NCBI RefSeq assembly: GCF_018139645.1
Contig: NZ_JAGSPM010000004.1
Location: 310,001 to 374,000 of the forward strand
Direction of reading: 5' to 3'
Length of the DNA stretch: 64,000 nt
DNA from: Affinundibacterium baiyunense
GTDB lineage: Bacteria > Pseudomonadota > Gammaproteobacteria > Burkholderiales > Burkholderiaceae_D
A program made the position numbers and the translations under genes. Each line of letters starts with the position of its first letter. The stretch's first letter is position 1. The notes beneath the pieces are model-generated. The model saw only the letters and a program-made list of their open reading frames with translations. It was not told the DNA's origin and did no database searches. This document shows, one piece after another, positions 34,847 through 44,964 of the stretch.

Positions 34847-35701
34847 ATGCAGCCATCTGATCCACGCATTGTTTCATCAAATCGTCCACCCAATCGTCGT
34901 ACCGCTTTCCTCGCTGCGCGCAAAAAACAAGAGATCAATCCGACCGTACAACGTCAAGTGGCTGCAATCAAGGCTAAGCATACGCTTGGACTGCCCCTAC
35001 TTGATCAAATACAGACACAATCCAGCACAGTGACTCATGTTCAGTTACATCCAAAACAAATAATCCTCGGGATCGTCGCTTCGACTTCATTTATCGCTGG
35101 CTTATTAGCAGCGATTGAGCAATCGATGCTAATTGCGAGTGCTAGCGGCTTGTGCTTTTTGCTTAGTGCAACTTGGCTTGGACTTACGCGACGTCACAAT
35201 CGACAAACTAGTTCGACACAATCTACTTCAGTGGCTTTATTCACTGTTGCCAATATCATCGCATTTGATGGTGCTATTGCTGCACTTTACGGTACACGCG
35301 AAAAAGTTGAGCAGCCGCCACACGATTCTGAACTACAGCACAAATTAGATAAGTTGAAATCGATTTTGCTCTCGATCAAAGCACAGTTTGTTCGCATCCA
35401 CCAATTGACAGCAAAGTCGGATGCACAGGAGGTGTTGAGTTATGACGATCAGTTTTATTTGAACGCCTGCTTACAACGATATTTACCGGATAGTCTTGAA
35501 AGTTATTTACGCGTACCGCCAGCAACACGTCTGACACATGCAGTACAAGGTGAACAAACCGCCTTGGATTTGCTGCTGCATCAATTGCATCTCTTGCATA
35601 CTGAAATTGATCAACGCGAACAAGCGCTAACAAAAAACGCTGCTGAGCAATTAATGCGTCAGCAGCGTTTTTTAGAAGAAAAGAGTCGTAGCTCGCGCTA
35701 G
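34847..35701 (+). CDS. Hypothetical membrane protein next to TelA island
   Basis: A 284-residue protein with a basic N-terminus (Arg/Lys rich, residues 1-45), two adjacent membrane helices (about 71-90 and 93-113) and a cytoplasmic helical remainder. The C-terminus (about 235-284) is charged and Gln/Glu-rich, likely a coiled coil. I do not recognise a family. It converges on the YiaA-like gene, with only two bases between the stop codons, and its last 70 bases contain a perfect terminator hairpin. The neighbouring TelA and YiaA-type genes suggest an envelope-stress role, as seen for other small membrane partners of TelA; this is inference. Confidence 0.65.
   Translation: MQPSDPRIVSSNRPPNRRTAFLAARKKQEINPTVQRQVAAIKAKHTLGLPLLDQIQTQSSTVTHVQLHPKQIILGIVASTSFIAGLLAAIEQSMLIASASGLCFLLSATWLGLTRRHNRQTSSTQSTSVALFTVANIIAFDGAIAALYGTREKVEQPPHDSELQHKLDKLKSILLSIKAQFVRIHQLTAKSDAQEVLSYDDQFYLNACLQRYLPDSLESYLRVPPATRLTHAVQGEQTALDLLLHQLHLLHTEIDQREQALTKNAAEQLMRQQRFLEEKSRSSR
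35632..35673. terminator. Terminator hairpin embedded in coding sequence
   Basis: AAAAAACGCTGCTGA at 35632-35646 and TCAGCAGCGTTTTTT at 35659-35673 are perfectly complementary over 15 bases with a 12-base loop, giving a T run on both strands. It lies inside the last 25 codons of the gene at 34847-35701 and just beyond the stop of the convergent YiaA-like gene, which it can terminate. It is the only strong terminator at this junction. Confidence 0.82.
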
Positions 35702-35703
35702 TA

Positions 35704-36180
35704 TTACTGGGTAGATTGCGTTGATTGAGTTGCTTGCGCCGGAACTTCGCTGGCAGTGAGGTCGGAACGTGCCATCAAATCTGCCTCATGCGCATCGCGA
35801 ATTGTTTTTGCTAAGGTAAATGTGGTGCTGATCAAGAATAACCAACTGACCACCATATAATTCTTTTCCGCAGCAGGAATATTCATACGCCACAGTCCCC
35901 AAGCTGTTAATAAAACAGCGGCTGCGAACGCAACCCAGACTGTCATCACCCATGAAGGCGTATCGACTTGCCCATCACGATTATCACGTATCATTTTAGC
36001 GACTGCAAAGCAGGCGAATAAACTAAAGAACAAACCCAAAGCGACGAAAGCCCGGTCTAACTCCTGCCCAGGTAATTGAATCGTGCCAACCGCACACGCC
36101 ACCACTGCGATCGCAAACGCTAACCAAACCTGCAAACGCCAAGCATTGCTATCACGATGCATAATGTACTGTGTTGCCAT
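35704..36180 (-). CDS. YiaA/YiaB-type inner membrane protein
   Basis: About 158 residues with two YiaAB two-helix repeats. Each has a pair of membrane helices (about 15-32 and 40-60; 80-98 and 107-125), and a similar W-V-A-F-A signature recurs (QVWLAFAIAV, TVWVAFAAAV). The C-terminus ends in a Gln/Ser/Thr repeat (QATQSTQSTQ). The function of YiaA proteins is not established. The frame extends to 36219, but GGGGA before the ATG at 36180 decides the start. It is downstream of telA on the same strand, 83 bases apart, and probably in one operon. Confidence 0.8.
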   Translation of the reverse strand: MATQYIMHRDSNAWRLQVWLAFAIAVVACAVGTIQLPGQELDRAFVALGLFFSLFACFAVAKMIRDNRDGQVDTPSWVMTVWVAFAAAVLLTAWGLWRMNIPAAEKNYMVVSWLFLISTTFTLAKTIRDAHEADLMARSDLTASEVPAQATQSTQSTQ

Positions 36181-36263
36181 ACTTAATTCCCCTTTTTTAT
36201 AAGTCATCACTACATTCAAAAACTCATCACACCAAATACTATTTTGAAAACCTAGTTGAGCGA

Positions 36264-37466
36264 CTACAAAGCGACTGGTCCAGATAATTCTTGCTGTGTT
36301 GCTGCACGCGCCTGTTGTTGACGATGCTTATCTAGATAGTGTTCTGCCTTTTGCAATTGCTGTTGCAGAATATGATTGTTCTGTCCCATCACATCAATTG
36401 CCTTTGAGCGAAACGTATCCATCGCATCCATCGCTTTAAATGTTTGCTCAAACATTTCTTTCAGTTTGTCGATTCCCAACATCGGATTTTGTGCAAACTG
36501 ACCAACCTTATCCGCATGTTGATTTAATTGTCGGCCTGTTTCTGCGACCAAATTCTCTATCGTGCTATTTATTCCGCTTAAGGCATCCATCACTTTCATT
36601 TGATTGCCTGTTGCACGAGCTAACGTTTGCGCCACCGCCAATGCACTCATGCCAGTTGTAGCCACGCGACTACATCCATTCATCATTTCGCGGCCAGTCT
36701 TCTTTAACACATCTAAGGCCAGATAACCATTGGTACAAACTGCTTGTTGCGTCAACATATCTTGTAGATTCTGCCTTGCATAAAACAATACCTCTTGTTC
36801 TAGAGCTTGTGCACGCAATGCATCAGTAGCCTTAAGAATTTGTACGCGTTCATGCAAACGACGATCTAAGGTTTCTGCAAAGTGAATAGCGGCATTCAGC
36901 TTTTGCATAGCGTCCCATAACTTTTGGCGCGTCGCTTCAATATCAATCACATCACGTTGCATATCGTCACGCGCGGCATTTAACTGCTGCATACTCTTTT
37001 GCAATTGCCCTGCCGCGCCCTGATATTTACGAAAATAACTTTGTAATTTATTTCCATAAGGAATCAAGCCAAATATTTTTTTCGCTTGAAATAAATCTCC
37101 TTCTTTACCTGGATTTAAACCATCCAAATGTCCGCGCATCTCTTGAATCGCCTTAAATGCGGAACTATCTTCCATCCCAATAAAGTTGGCTTGCATTAAG
37201 CGACCTTGCATTAATGTGGAAGCGATCGAGATTTCCTCGCGACCAAGCGCAAAAGCGCTATCAAGCCGCGCCTTAAAACCCTCACTTTGCAGATCTTCCG
37301 TCAACAATCCATGCATAAAACGATCAACTTGCTCTTCCACTGCATTTTTCAAGTCATCGGTCAACGGAACGGCTGTTTTTGCCATTTGCTCACTAACAGG
37401 TGTCATTACCTCCGGTGCTTGCAATACAAATGTATCGTTAGAACTACCCACAATCTGCTCGGTCAT
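36264..37466 (-). CDS. TelA family toxic anion resistance protein
   Basis: A 400-residue soluble, almost wholly helical protein matching the TelA/KlaC family. Visible family features are GLIPYGNKLQSYFRKYQ near residue 134, the conserved helix LEQEVLFYARQNLQDMLTQQAVCTNGYLALDVLKK (about 222-256), and GMSALAVAQTLARATGNQ. Members are linked to tellurite and other anion or envelope-antibiotic tolerance; the mechanism is unknown. AGGGATAAG precedes the ATG. It is followed by the YiaA-like gene. The 329-base gap upstream (37467-37795) separates it from the divergent phospholipase D gene and holds promoters only, as far as I can see. Confidence 0.85.
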   Translation of the reverse strand: MTEQIVGSSNDTFVLQAPEVMTPVSEQMAKTAVPLTDDLKNAVEEQVDRFMHGLLTEDLQSEGFKARLDSAFALGREEISIASTLMQGRLMQANFIGMEDSSAFKAIQEMRGHLDGLNPGKEGDLFQAKKIFGLIPYGNKLQSYFRKYQGAAGQLQKSMQQLNAARDDMQRDVIDIEATRQKLWDAMQKLNAAIHFAETLDRRLHERVQILKATDALRAQALEQEVLFYARQNLQDMLTQQAVCTNGYLALDVLKKTGREMMNGCSRVATTGMSALAVAQTLARATGNQMKVMDALSGINSTIENLVAETGRQLNQHADKVGQFAQNPMLGIDKLKEMFEQTFKAMDAMDTFRSKAIDVMGQNNHILQQQLQKAEHYLDKHRQQQARAATQQELSGPVAL

Positions 37467-37795
37467 CTTATCCCTTTCGGTTAGATTTAAGATATTGGCA
37501 ATTTAAATTGAATATGCCTAGATAGCAACAATTACTTTGGCGCGCAATCTCAATAAACTGCGCTTAACTACCTCTGTAACTAGTTGCGTGGGCAGGAGTT
37601 TGGGATTGATTGCGATCGATTTCCACACAAGATTGAATAGTTTCAAGTTCTTACTCAAAAGGTGTCTAGATACGATACTCGTCGGCGACTTTTCAGATTG
37701 TCAGCAGAAAATTTATACGCAACTGAGATTCTACGGAATCAGTTTGCTTGTAAAATGAGAAACTACTATCAATCGTAATTTCATCTCATCTGGCT

Positions 37796-39406
37796 ATGCG
37801 CCCTGCAAACAAACTCAAACTTAGTTTCGCCATCTTTATTTTGCTCTGTCTATTTTCTTACTTAGACCGACCATTTCCCAATTCCAAAACGGTCTACGAC
37901 AGCGTGCCTTTGCCCGCAACAACGGAGAGTAATCTACAAGCGAGTTTCGAGTTTTTATCGGCCGACAAAAAGAATGCGCAATCGTGGTCATTACCAGATT
38001 ACATCAACTCCGTCACCGCCGAGCATCCACAAAAAACCGGGGCGTATATTTTAGAAAATGGTTTCGAAGCACTACTCGCTCGCGCTTGGCTGGCTGACCA
38101 TGCAACTAAGAGCATTGAGGTGCAATATTTTATTTGGAGCAATGACAACATCGGCACCTTAGCCTCGGAAGCCTTAATCCGTGCGGCCAATCGCGGTGTT
38201 AAAGTACGCGTCATCGTCGATGATTTACTCATCGAAGCAGAAGATAAAACCATACTCGCATTAGCCAAACATCCCAATGTAGAAATTCGCATCTACAATC
38301 CAAAACACCGCGTTGGCACCAATATTGGTAAGCGTCTGTGGAATATCGTCGCCGACTTTAAATCAGCCAATCAGCGCATGCATGACAAAACCTTCGTGGT
38401 CGATGGCTTAGTTGCGATTACTGGCGGTCGTAATATGGCAAGTGAATATTTTAATTTCCATCACGAATCTAATTTTCGTGATCGCGATTTATTAATACTC
38501 GGTAGCGCCGTCACCAAAGTCGGTGACAACTTTAATAATTTCTGGCAGCACCCATTAAGCGTTCCTGTAGAAACCATTTTTGCGGAACATCGCTTCATGC
38601 AAGCATCACCGGAAATTAGCAATCAAGAAGTAGCCAACATCTATCAACAATTGCATGCCTATGCAAATCTCGACAGTAATTTTGACCCCTTACTCAAACA
38701 AGCGATACGTAGCATTCCCGAATCATTCGAGCGCTTGTCAAAAGAAATTGTCTGGACAGATGTTGAATTTATTCATGACATACCTGGGAAAAATCGTAGT
38801 GCCGACTTGCAAGGTGGCGGCGATAGCACGCGCGCATTAGCGACTTTGGTGGATCAAGCGCAGCAAGAAATCTTGATCCAGTCGCCGTATTTGGTTTTAT
38901 CCGACAAAGCAATCGCGATGATTAAACGCAGTTTAGAGCGAGGCGTAAAAATCACAATCAATACCAATTCCTTGGCTTCTACCGACAACTTACAAGCCTT
39001 TAGTGGCTATCGTAACCAGCGTGAAGAATTATTAAAGATGGGAGTAAAAATCTTTGAATTTCGACCTGATGCAGGAAGTCGAGGGAAATTACTCAACTCT
39101 CCGGTGATCGACAAATACAAACCTGCGGTATTTAGCTTGCACGCCAAATCGATGGTGATCGACAACAAAATCGCTTATGTAGGAACATTTAATTTTGATC
39201 CGCGTTCTGAGAATCTGAATACCGAAGTCGGTGTGATCATCCACAATCAACAACTCGCAGAACAACTTGTGCAAGCGATAAAACAAGATATCCAACCCGG
39301 CAATAGCTGGAACGCTGAACTCGATGATCCCGATCAGCACGTCTCATACTCGAAGCGATTTCAGGTTTGGCTGATGCAATTACTGCCACTCCGCCCCATA
39401 CTATAA
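37796..39406 (+). CDS. Phospholipase D family protein (cardiolipin synthase-like)
   Basis: A 536-residue protein with one N-terminal membrane helix (about 8-24) and two HKD active-site motifs: RMHDKTFVVDGLVAITGGRN near 198 and SLHAKSMVIDNKIAYVGTFN near 447. The two halves form the bilobed PLD fold, probably in the periplasm and membrane-anchored. Family members hydrolyse or transfer phosphatidyl groups; bacterial forms with this layout include cardiolipin synthase C (ClsC), but a partner ymdB-like gene is not present. No clear ribosome site precedes the ATG. It is a single gene; a TAAAAT near 37750 may be its -10 box. Confidence 0.87.
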   Translation: MRPANKLKLSFAIFILLCLFSYLDRPFPNSKTVYDSVPLPATTESNLQASFEFLSADKKNAQSWSLPDYINSVTAEHPQKTGAYILENGFEALLARAWLADHATKSIEVQYFIWSNDNIGTLASEALIRAANRGVKVRVIVDDLLIEAEDKTILALAKHPNVEIRIYNPKHRVGTNIGKRLWNIVADFKSANQRMHDKTFVVDGLVAITGGRNMASEYFNFHHESNFRDRDLLILGSAVTKVGDNFNNFWQHPLSVPVETIFAEHRFMQASPEISNQEVANIYQQLHAYANLDSNFDPLLKQAIRSIPESFERLSKEIVWTDVEFIHDIPGKNRSADLQGGGDSTRALATLVDQAQQEILIQSPYLVLSDKAIAMIKRSLERGVKITINTNSLASTDNLQAFSGYRNQREELLKMGVKIFEFRPDAGSRGKLLNSPVIDKYKPAVFSLHAKSMVIDNKIAYVGTFNFDPRSENLNTEVGVIIHNQQLAEQLVQAIKQDIQPGNSWNAELDDPDQHVSYSKRFQVWLMQLLPLRPIL

Positions 39407-39612
39407 TTGACATGTGAAAACGGAATTTACACGTAAAAAGACTTCAAGACCTAAGCATTTAAACCTCAACAGGAAAAAAGAATAAGTCTTCTTGTCATTC
39501 GTAAAAGACTTGCACATTTTTTCGATTCATTTCTAGTCAAAAATCTTTCTTCAGGGATATATGCGGCATAAATCGTGCTAGCATAAGATGCAAACTTCGC
39601 GAAGGTGGCATC

Positions 39613-41385
39613 ATGTCAGATCACGTCAAGCTAGATGAAGAGCAGCATAAGACGGCCGATGTTCACTATCGGCTATTAGTCGACAGCATCACCGACTATG
39701 CCATCATCATGCTAGATCCAGCCGGATATATTCAGAGTTGGAATGCTGGCGCACGACACATTCTGGGTTACTCGCAAGAGCAGATCTTGACGCAGTCAGT
39801 ATTGTCCTTGTTTTCTGAAGAGATACTGAACAATCACTTTCCCCCATCATTATTATGCCACGTCGCCCAACACGGACAATACGAAGTTGATACTTGGTTA
39901 CACCGACAAGACGGTTCTGAATTTTGGGCTAATGTATTAATTACCGCACTGTTTGAGCCTAACGGGAAGCTAATCGGCTATAGCCAAATCATCAAAGACC
40001 TCAGCGAGCGGCGCCGCATTGATGAGCGTTTTCGACGTGTGGTTGAATCCGCACCCAACGCCATGGTGATGGTGAATCACCACGGTAGTATTGAAATGGT
40101 GAATACCCAAGCAGAGCGTTTATTCGACTACAGCCGAGCTGAGATGTTGGGACAAAAAATCGAAATCCTTGTGCCTGATCGCTTTTGTCATGGACACCCA
40201 GCAAAACGCGATATGTTTTTGCATGCACCACAATCACGACCAATGGGCGCGGGACGCGATCTGTTTGGCAGACGCAAAGACGGCAGCGAATTCCCGATTG
40301 AAATTGGCCTCAATCCGATTGAAACCGATGAAGGCATGATGGTGCTGTCTTCGATTGTTGATATCTCTGAACGCAAGCGTTTGGAAGAACGTTTTCGACG
40401 TGTCGTCGAATCTGCTCCAAATGCGATGGTGATGGTCAACTCACGAGGAAAAATAGAAATGGTGAATACGCAAGCCGAACTATTATTCCAATACGCACGT
40501 GTAGAATTACTTGGTCAACTGATAGAAATTTTGGTGCCTGAGCGATTCAGACATGAGCATCCAAACAAGCGACATCAATTTTTCGGCGACTTACAATCAC
40601 GTCCCATGGGCGCTGGTCGAGATCTATTTGGACGTCGCAAAGATGGCAGCGAATTCCCTATCGAAATCGGTCTGAATCCGATAGAAACTGAAGAAGGCAT
40701 GATGGTGCTATCATCGATTGTCGACATCTCAGACCGTAAGCAAAAAGAGCTACGAATTCAAGAAGCGCTCACTGAAAAAGACGTATTGCTCGGTGAAATT
40801 CATCATCGCGTTAAAAATAATCTACAAGTCGTGCACAGCTTACTTAGCTTGCAATCCTCACTAATCAATGACGAAGCGGTCAGAAACATGTTGATGGATA
40901 GTCAGAACCGCATTCAATCTATGGCATTGATACATCAAACACTATATCAATCAAATAATTTTGCGCGTGTCGACTTTTCTGATTTCTTAGAAGCCTTAAT
41001 TCCTACCCTAGTCAATTCTTACTCAATATCGGGAAAAAATATCACGCTGACGGTGGATGTCGATGAAGTGTATCTACCAATCAATTCAGCAATTCCTTGT
41101 GGCTTACTCATCAATGAATTAATTACAAATGCACTCAAACATGCTTTCACAGATCGTAGCGAAGGCAGGATCAGTGTTTCTTTATCGACAAAGGATAACA
41201 AAGAAATTCAATTGATCATCAGCGACGATGGCAATGGCATTGCTGATCATCTGAATCTAGATGAGGTCGAGACCTTGGGCTTGCGCCTGGTAAATTTACT
41301 GTCGCAACAACTGAATGGCGTACTGCATATACAGCGTCAGCATCCTACACAGTTTGTTTTGCGCTTCCCACTGACTGAACATTAA
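39613..41385 (+). CDS. Triple-PAS sensor histidine kinase (HisKA_2 type)
   Basis: A 590-residue cytoplasmic kinase. Three PAS domains (about 15-135, 137-257 and 258-378) precede a HisKA_2 dimerisation domain, where the phospho-accepting His is in [13 protein letters not shown] near residue 397, and a HATPase_c domain (about 465-588; N-box [14 protein letters not shown]-box DDGNGI). PAS2 and PAS3 are near-copies of each other. There is no membrane segment, so the signal is internal, perhaps redox or a ligand. The ATG follows AAGGTGGCATC. The response regulator gene begins 14 bases after the stop, so the two form an operon and presumably a cognate pair. Confidence 0.9.
   Translation: MSDHVKLDEEQHKTADVHYRLLVDSITDYAIIMLDPAGYIQSWNAGARHILGYSQEQILTQSVLSLFSEEILNNHFPPSLLCHVAQHGQYEVDTWLHRQDGSEFWANVLITALFEPNGKLIGYSQIIKDLSERRRIDERFRRVVESAPNAMVMVNHHGSIEMVNTQAERLFDYSRAEMLGQKIEILVPDRFCHGHPAKRDMFLHAPQSRPMGAGRDLFGRRKDGSEFPIEIGLNPIETDEGMMVLSSIVDISERKRLEERFRRVVESAPNAMVMVNSRGKIEMVNTQAELLFQYARVELLGQLIEILVPERFRHEHPNKRHQFFGDLQSRPMGAGRDLFGRRKDGSEFPIEIGLNPIETEEGMMVLSSIVDISDRKQKELRIQEALTEKDVLLGEIHHRVKNNLQVVHSLLSLQSSLINDEAVRNMLMDSQNRIQSMALIHQTLYQSNNFARVDFSDFLEALIPTLVNSYSISGKNITLTVDVDEVYLPINSAIPCGLLINELITNALKHAFTDRSEGRISVSLSTKDNKEIQLIISDDGNGIADHLNLDEVETLGLRLVNLLSQQLNGVLHIQRQHPTQFVLRFPLTEH
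40027..40740 (+). repeat. In-gene tandem duplication encoding PAS2 and PAS3
   Basis: Two copies with a period of 363 bases (121 codons), beginning with the same CGTTTTCGACGTGT at 40027 and 40390. The encoded segments both begin [16 protein letters not shown] and both contain [19 protein letters not shown]. Divergence is concentrated in the middle of the units. Confidence 0.88.
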
Positions 41386-41399
41386 ACGAGGACTTCACC

Positions 41400-43535
41400 A
41401 TGCTGACACGCGTATTAATCGTGGAAGATGAGAGTATCGTCGCTCTTGATCTGCAACGACGTCTAATTCGACTTGGTTACGATGTACCTCGCGTCGCCGC
41501 TAGTTGTGAACAAGCGCTCAAGGCCATACAAGAAGCCATGCCACATATCGTCCTGATGGATATCAATATTGCTGGTGATATTGATGGTATAGACACGGCG
41601 GCTCAAATCGATTTACCAGTCATTTTTTTAACCGCATATTCTGAAGAAAGTACCTTACAACGCGCCAAAGCCAGCAAACCTTATGGTTATCTGGTTAAAC
41701 CATTTTCAGAGCGAGAACTACATGCGACCATACAAATGGCATTGGAACGCCATCAAGTCGAGACCCGCTTAAAGATGAGTGAGAACTTGCTCGCTATCGC
41801 CTATGCAAAAATGGAAAGTGCGAAGCGTGAATTAGAACTCCATGCAAGCGAGCTATTTAAAGAAAAACAACGTCTAGAAGTCACACTTAATTCCATCGGC
41901 GATGGCGTTATCACGACCGATCACGCAGGAAATGTCACGTACTTAAACCCCGTCGCTGAGAGAAAAACTGGCTGGTCATGCGCTGAGGCGATAGGTATGC
42001 CGATCTCAAGAGTACTCACCTTAATCGACGAAGAGACAGGCCTGGAGAGTGTTTCACCAATAGAAACAACACTCAAAACTGGGCAAGTTACAGGCATGGC
42101 GCATAAGAGTGCATTAGTCAATCGCAATGGCAGCCGTTTTTCTATCGAAGACTCGACTGCCCCAATGTTAGACCGCAACGATCAAATTATCGGTGCCGTA
42201 GTCGTTTTCCACGATGTCAGCGAAACCAAACGTCTGGCAGATGAGATGACTTATCAGGCTACGCATGATGAGCTCACCGACTTAGTGAATCGCCGTGAGT
42301 TTGAGAAGCGTCTGCAAAAAGCGGTACAAGGTAGCGTTCTGCATCAACAGCAACATGCACTCGCCTACCTTGACCTAGACCAGTTTAAGATTGTCAATGA
42401 CACCTGCGGTCATAATGCTGGCGATGAATTACTACGTCAGATCACCGGTTTATTGCGTTTAGCTTTACGCGCTAACGACACCCTAGCAAGACTGGGCGGT
42501 GATGAGTTTGGCGTGCTACTTGAAACTTGCCCACCCTATGTAGCCTTACAAATTTCAGAAAAATTGCGGAATATTATTGGCGATTTCCATTTCAGTTGGG
42601 ATGGCAAAACTTTCCCGATTAGTGTCAGCATTGGTTTAGTCAATTTTGGCGGACAAGAAGCAGAACGACAAGGCGTGCACGAGATTATGCGTTTCGCTGA
42701 TTCCGCTTGCTACACAGCTAAAGATCTTGGTCGCAACCGAATTCACATCTATCAAACCGAAGATAATGCCATCACAAAACGTCATGGTGAATTAGATTGG
42801 TATACCAAGATTTGCAGTGCCCTAGCTGATAATCGCCTAGCATTGTATGGACAAAAAATTGTCGCATTAAATCCATCAGTGGATGGGCAACACCAAGTAC
42901 ACGTGGAAATATTATTGCGCTTGATTAATCAGGAAGGAAAGGTAATTCCACCGATGGCCTTTATTCCAGCAGCAGAGCGATATGGATTAATGCCTGAGAT
43001 TGACCGCTGGGTGATCCACCACGCGTTTTCCTTTATTTCGAAAATAGCCGCACCTGAAAATGCGATGTTCTCCATCAATCTCTCCGGCGGTAGCTTAAAC
43101 GACGAAAAAACACTCAACTATATTTACGAACAACTCGCGATCAGTGGTGCAAGGCCGCAAAGCATTTGTTTTGAGATCACCGAGACCGCAGCAATCGCCA
43201 ATCTATTAAATGCACGTGCATTTATCGTGAGTTTGAAAGAGAAAGGCTGTTATTTCGCCTTAGATGATTTTGGCAGTGGTATGTCTTCGTTTGCCTATCT
43301 CAAACATCTGCCAGTCGATTTACTAAAAATCGATGGCTGCTTTGTCAAAGATATTATCAGTGATTCTGTTGACGCCGCGATGGTCGATGCAATCAATAAG
43401 ATTGGCCATGTGATGGGCTTAAAAACCATCGCCGAATTTGCCGAGAATCAGGAGATCATCAATCAATTACAGATGATGGGAGTCGACTATGCTCAAGGCT
43501 ATGGCGTTGGTTATCCTGAACCATTAACTAAATAA
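41400..43535 (+). CDS. REC-PAS-GGDEF-EAL response regulator
   Basis: A 711-residue cytoplasmic protein. The receiver domain (about 1-125) has the acidic pair in VEDES, the phospho-acceptor in VLMDINIAG near Asp55 and Lys in YLVKPFSE. PAS follows (about 160-280), then GGDEF (about 290-450) with an intact RLGGDEFGVLL, and EAL (about 470-705). In the EAL domain the signature is EILLR, a variant found in active enzymes; the DDFGSGMSS and KIDGCFV motifs are present. It may both make and break c-di-GMP under control of the adjacent histidine kinase. The ATG follows ACGAGGACTTCACC. It is convergent with the next gene, 17 bases apart. Confidence 0.9.
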   Translation: MLTRVLIVEDESIVALDLQRRLIRLGYDVPRVAASCEQALKAIQEAMPHIVLMDINIAGDIDGIDTAAQIDLPVIFLTAYSEESTLQRAKASKPYGYLVKPFSERELHATIQMALERHQVETRLKMSENLLAIAYAKMESAKRELELHASELFKEKQRLEVTLNSIGDGVITTDHAGNVTYLNPVAERKTGWSCAEAIGMPISRVLTLIDEETGLESVSPIETTLKTGQVTGMAHKSALVNRNGSRFSIEDSTAPMLDRNDQIIGAVVVFHDVSETKRLADEMTYQATHDELTDLVNRREFEKRLQKAVQGSVLHQQQHALAYLDLDQFKIVNDTCGHNAGDELLRQITGLLRLALRANDTLARLGGDEFGVLLETCPPYVALQISEKLRNIIGDFHFSWDGKTFPISVSIGLVNFGGQEAERQGVHEIMRFADSACYTAKDLGRNRIHIYQTEDNAITKRHGELDWYTKICSALADNRLALYGQKIVALNPSVDGQHQVHVEILLRLINQEGKVIPPMAFIPAAERYGLMPEIDRWVIHHAFSFISKIAAPENAMFSINLSGGSLNDEKTLNYIYEQLAISGARPQSICFEITETAAIANLLNARAFIVSLKEKGCYFALDDFGSGMSSFAYLKHLPVDLLKIDGCFVKDIISDSVDAAMVDAINKIGHVMGLKTIAEFAENQEIINQLQMMGVDYAQGYGVGYPEPLTK

Positions 43536-43552
43536 AACATAGCCTATAAAAA

Positions 43553-44944
43553 TTAGCAAAGGATTGCACCAATTTTTTGCGGGTTGTCGGCTAAATCCTC
43601 ATCACTAATGGTATAAACCGGCGCGAAGCCGCCACCAGGTGTACGGAAGTTAGTAGTTTGTCCTTGATACACACGCGCCGCTGTCCATTGTACGCGTGCA
43701 TCATAGGTGTATTGGCGAATATCAAATTTCATCTGTTCGGGTAATGCAGGTGATCCCGAAATTCGCTGTCCCGGCGTGATGATGCTTTGTGCGATGTAAT
43801 CAGCAGATAAAATTTCATCCCATACGCGTTTCGTTAATTTATCGCCGCGATACGTTGCACGCCCTCCATAACCGGCATTCGGTTTAAAAAACAAGTGGCG
43901 TCGATTTGCCCATAAACGCTCGGCTTGATCTGGACGCACAATCTCGGTACGTGGGATATTTTCTAACAGACAAGCTTGTAATTCGGGGCTCACGCCAAGT
44001 GCTTGCAATTGTTCAGGATCGGTCCAAATCGCTAAATTGGCCTTATCAGCGAATAATGCATGCACTTGCGGATGCGGCGTTAAGACAACCGCATCCGCCA
44101 GATAAGCCTGTCTTAGCGCGTTCGTATTTGCTTGTTCTAGATAAAAATCAGTCAATCGGTTGTATACCAAGTCGATCTTGATATCGCCTTGCCACAAGCG
44201 TCCTTCACGCCAAGTCAATTCTTGCGGCGCAGCGATTAGCGTATGTATGCCAGCGCGCTGAAGCAATTGTTGGAACAATAAAAATTCTGGATAGAGATAC
44301 TGCTCAGTCGGCGCATCGTCGACGATCGCTATCACACGCAGTTCAGCAAACGAAGTATTCGCTTGTGCCTGTTGCGCCAGCGTCCACTCATGCCGAAACA
44401 TAGCAACGATGTCTTGTTCAAATGCTTGTACAGTCGAACGATCGTGCACGATATCATCCATCACCGCACAACAAGCTCGTTGGGCGCGTGCCAACACCGC
44501 ATTGAGCATGGCGCCACCAGCGTTTGTATTGACCTCGATCAGACCAATTTTTTCGTCATGTAAATGAAAGTCGTAACCGAAAAAAACACCCTTTGCAGCC
44601 TGCTTTCCATGTCGCGCAATTGCGGGCGCATTACTTAAAACCTTGTCGCGAAACGCTGGCATCGCCACCACAGATTCTATCGCTTGGATCACCGCAGTCA
44701 TGGCGCTTTGCTGACTCGATGAAACAAATACAGGCTGCGCAGAGAACAGATGCGGGCAACGTTGTTCAATTAAGTCGAAAATCTCTGGCGCGGCGAGTTC
44801 CACTTTAATCGCCTGCTTTAAAGCCCCATCAGGCAAGCTCAAACAAAAGCATTGGCTGTTTAATTGTTGTATCGCTTTTGACGCTTCGCCCTGCACATGA
44901 CAGGCATGACAAACTTGGTCTGCTAGATTATCCGTTGCGTTCAT
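43553..44944 (-). CDS. ATP-grasp-like protein of unknown substrate
   Basis: A 463-residue soluble protein. Features that suggest the ATP-grasp fold are LFFKPNAGYGGRATYRGDKL near 345-364 (Lys and Gly-rich loop), LIEVNTNAGGAM near 135 and the late KFDIRQYTYDARVQW, with FRTPGGGFAPV near the end. ATP-grasp enzymes join a carboxylate to an amine or thiol through an acyl phosphate. The substrate is not evident, and members close to this are annotated only as hypothetical. The N-terminus has a CHACHVQGEA segment with two cysteines. It is upstream of nothing obvious and follows the DUF1801 gene on the same strand, 20 bases apart, so they probably form one operon. Confidence 0.62.
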   Translation of the reverse strand: MNATDNLADQVCHACHVQGEASKAIQQLNSQCFCLSLPDGALKQAIKVELAAPEIFDLIEQRCPHLFSAQPVFVSSSQQSAMTAVIQAIESVVAMPAFRDKVLSNAPAIARHGKQAAKGVFFGYDFHLHDEKIGLIEVNTNAGGAMLNAVLARAQRACCAVMDDIVHDRSTVQAFEQDIVAMFRHEWTLAQQAQANTSFAELRVIAIVDDAPTEQYLYPEFLLFQQLLQRAGIHTLIAAPQELTWREGRLWQGDIKIDLVYNRLTDFYLEQANTNALRQAYLADAVVLTPHPQVHALFADKANLAIWTDPEQLQALGVSPELQACLLENIPRTEIVRPDQAERLWANRRHLFFKPNAGYGGRATYRGDKLTKRVWDEILSADYIAQSIITPGQRISGSPALPEQMKFDIRQYTYDARVQWTAARVYQGQTTNFRTPGGGFAPVYTISDEDLADNPQKIGAILC

Positions 44945-44964
44945 TTAGATATGACTGAAGTAGA

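Noticed and set aside
37537-37758. A 73-codon plus-strand frame between telA and the phospholipase D gene
   Set aside because: No ribosome site or recognisable features; more likely promoter sequence of the divergent genes.
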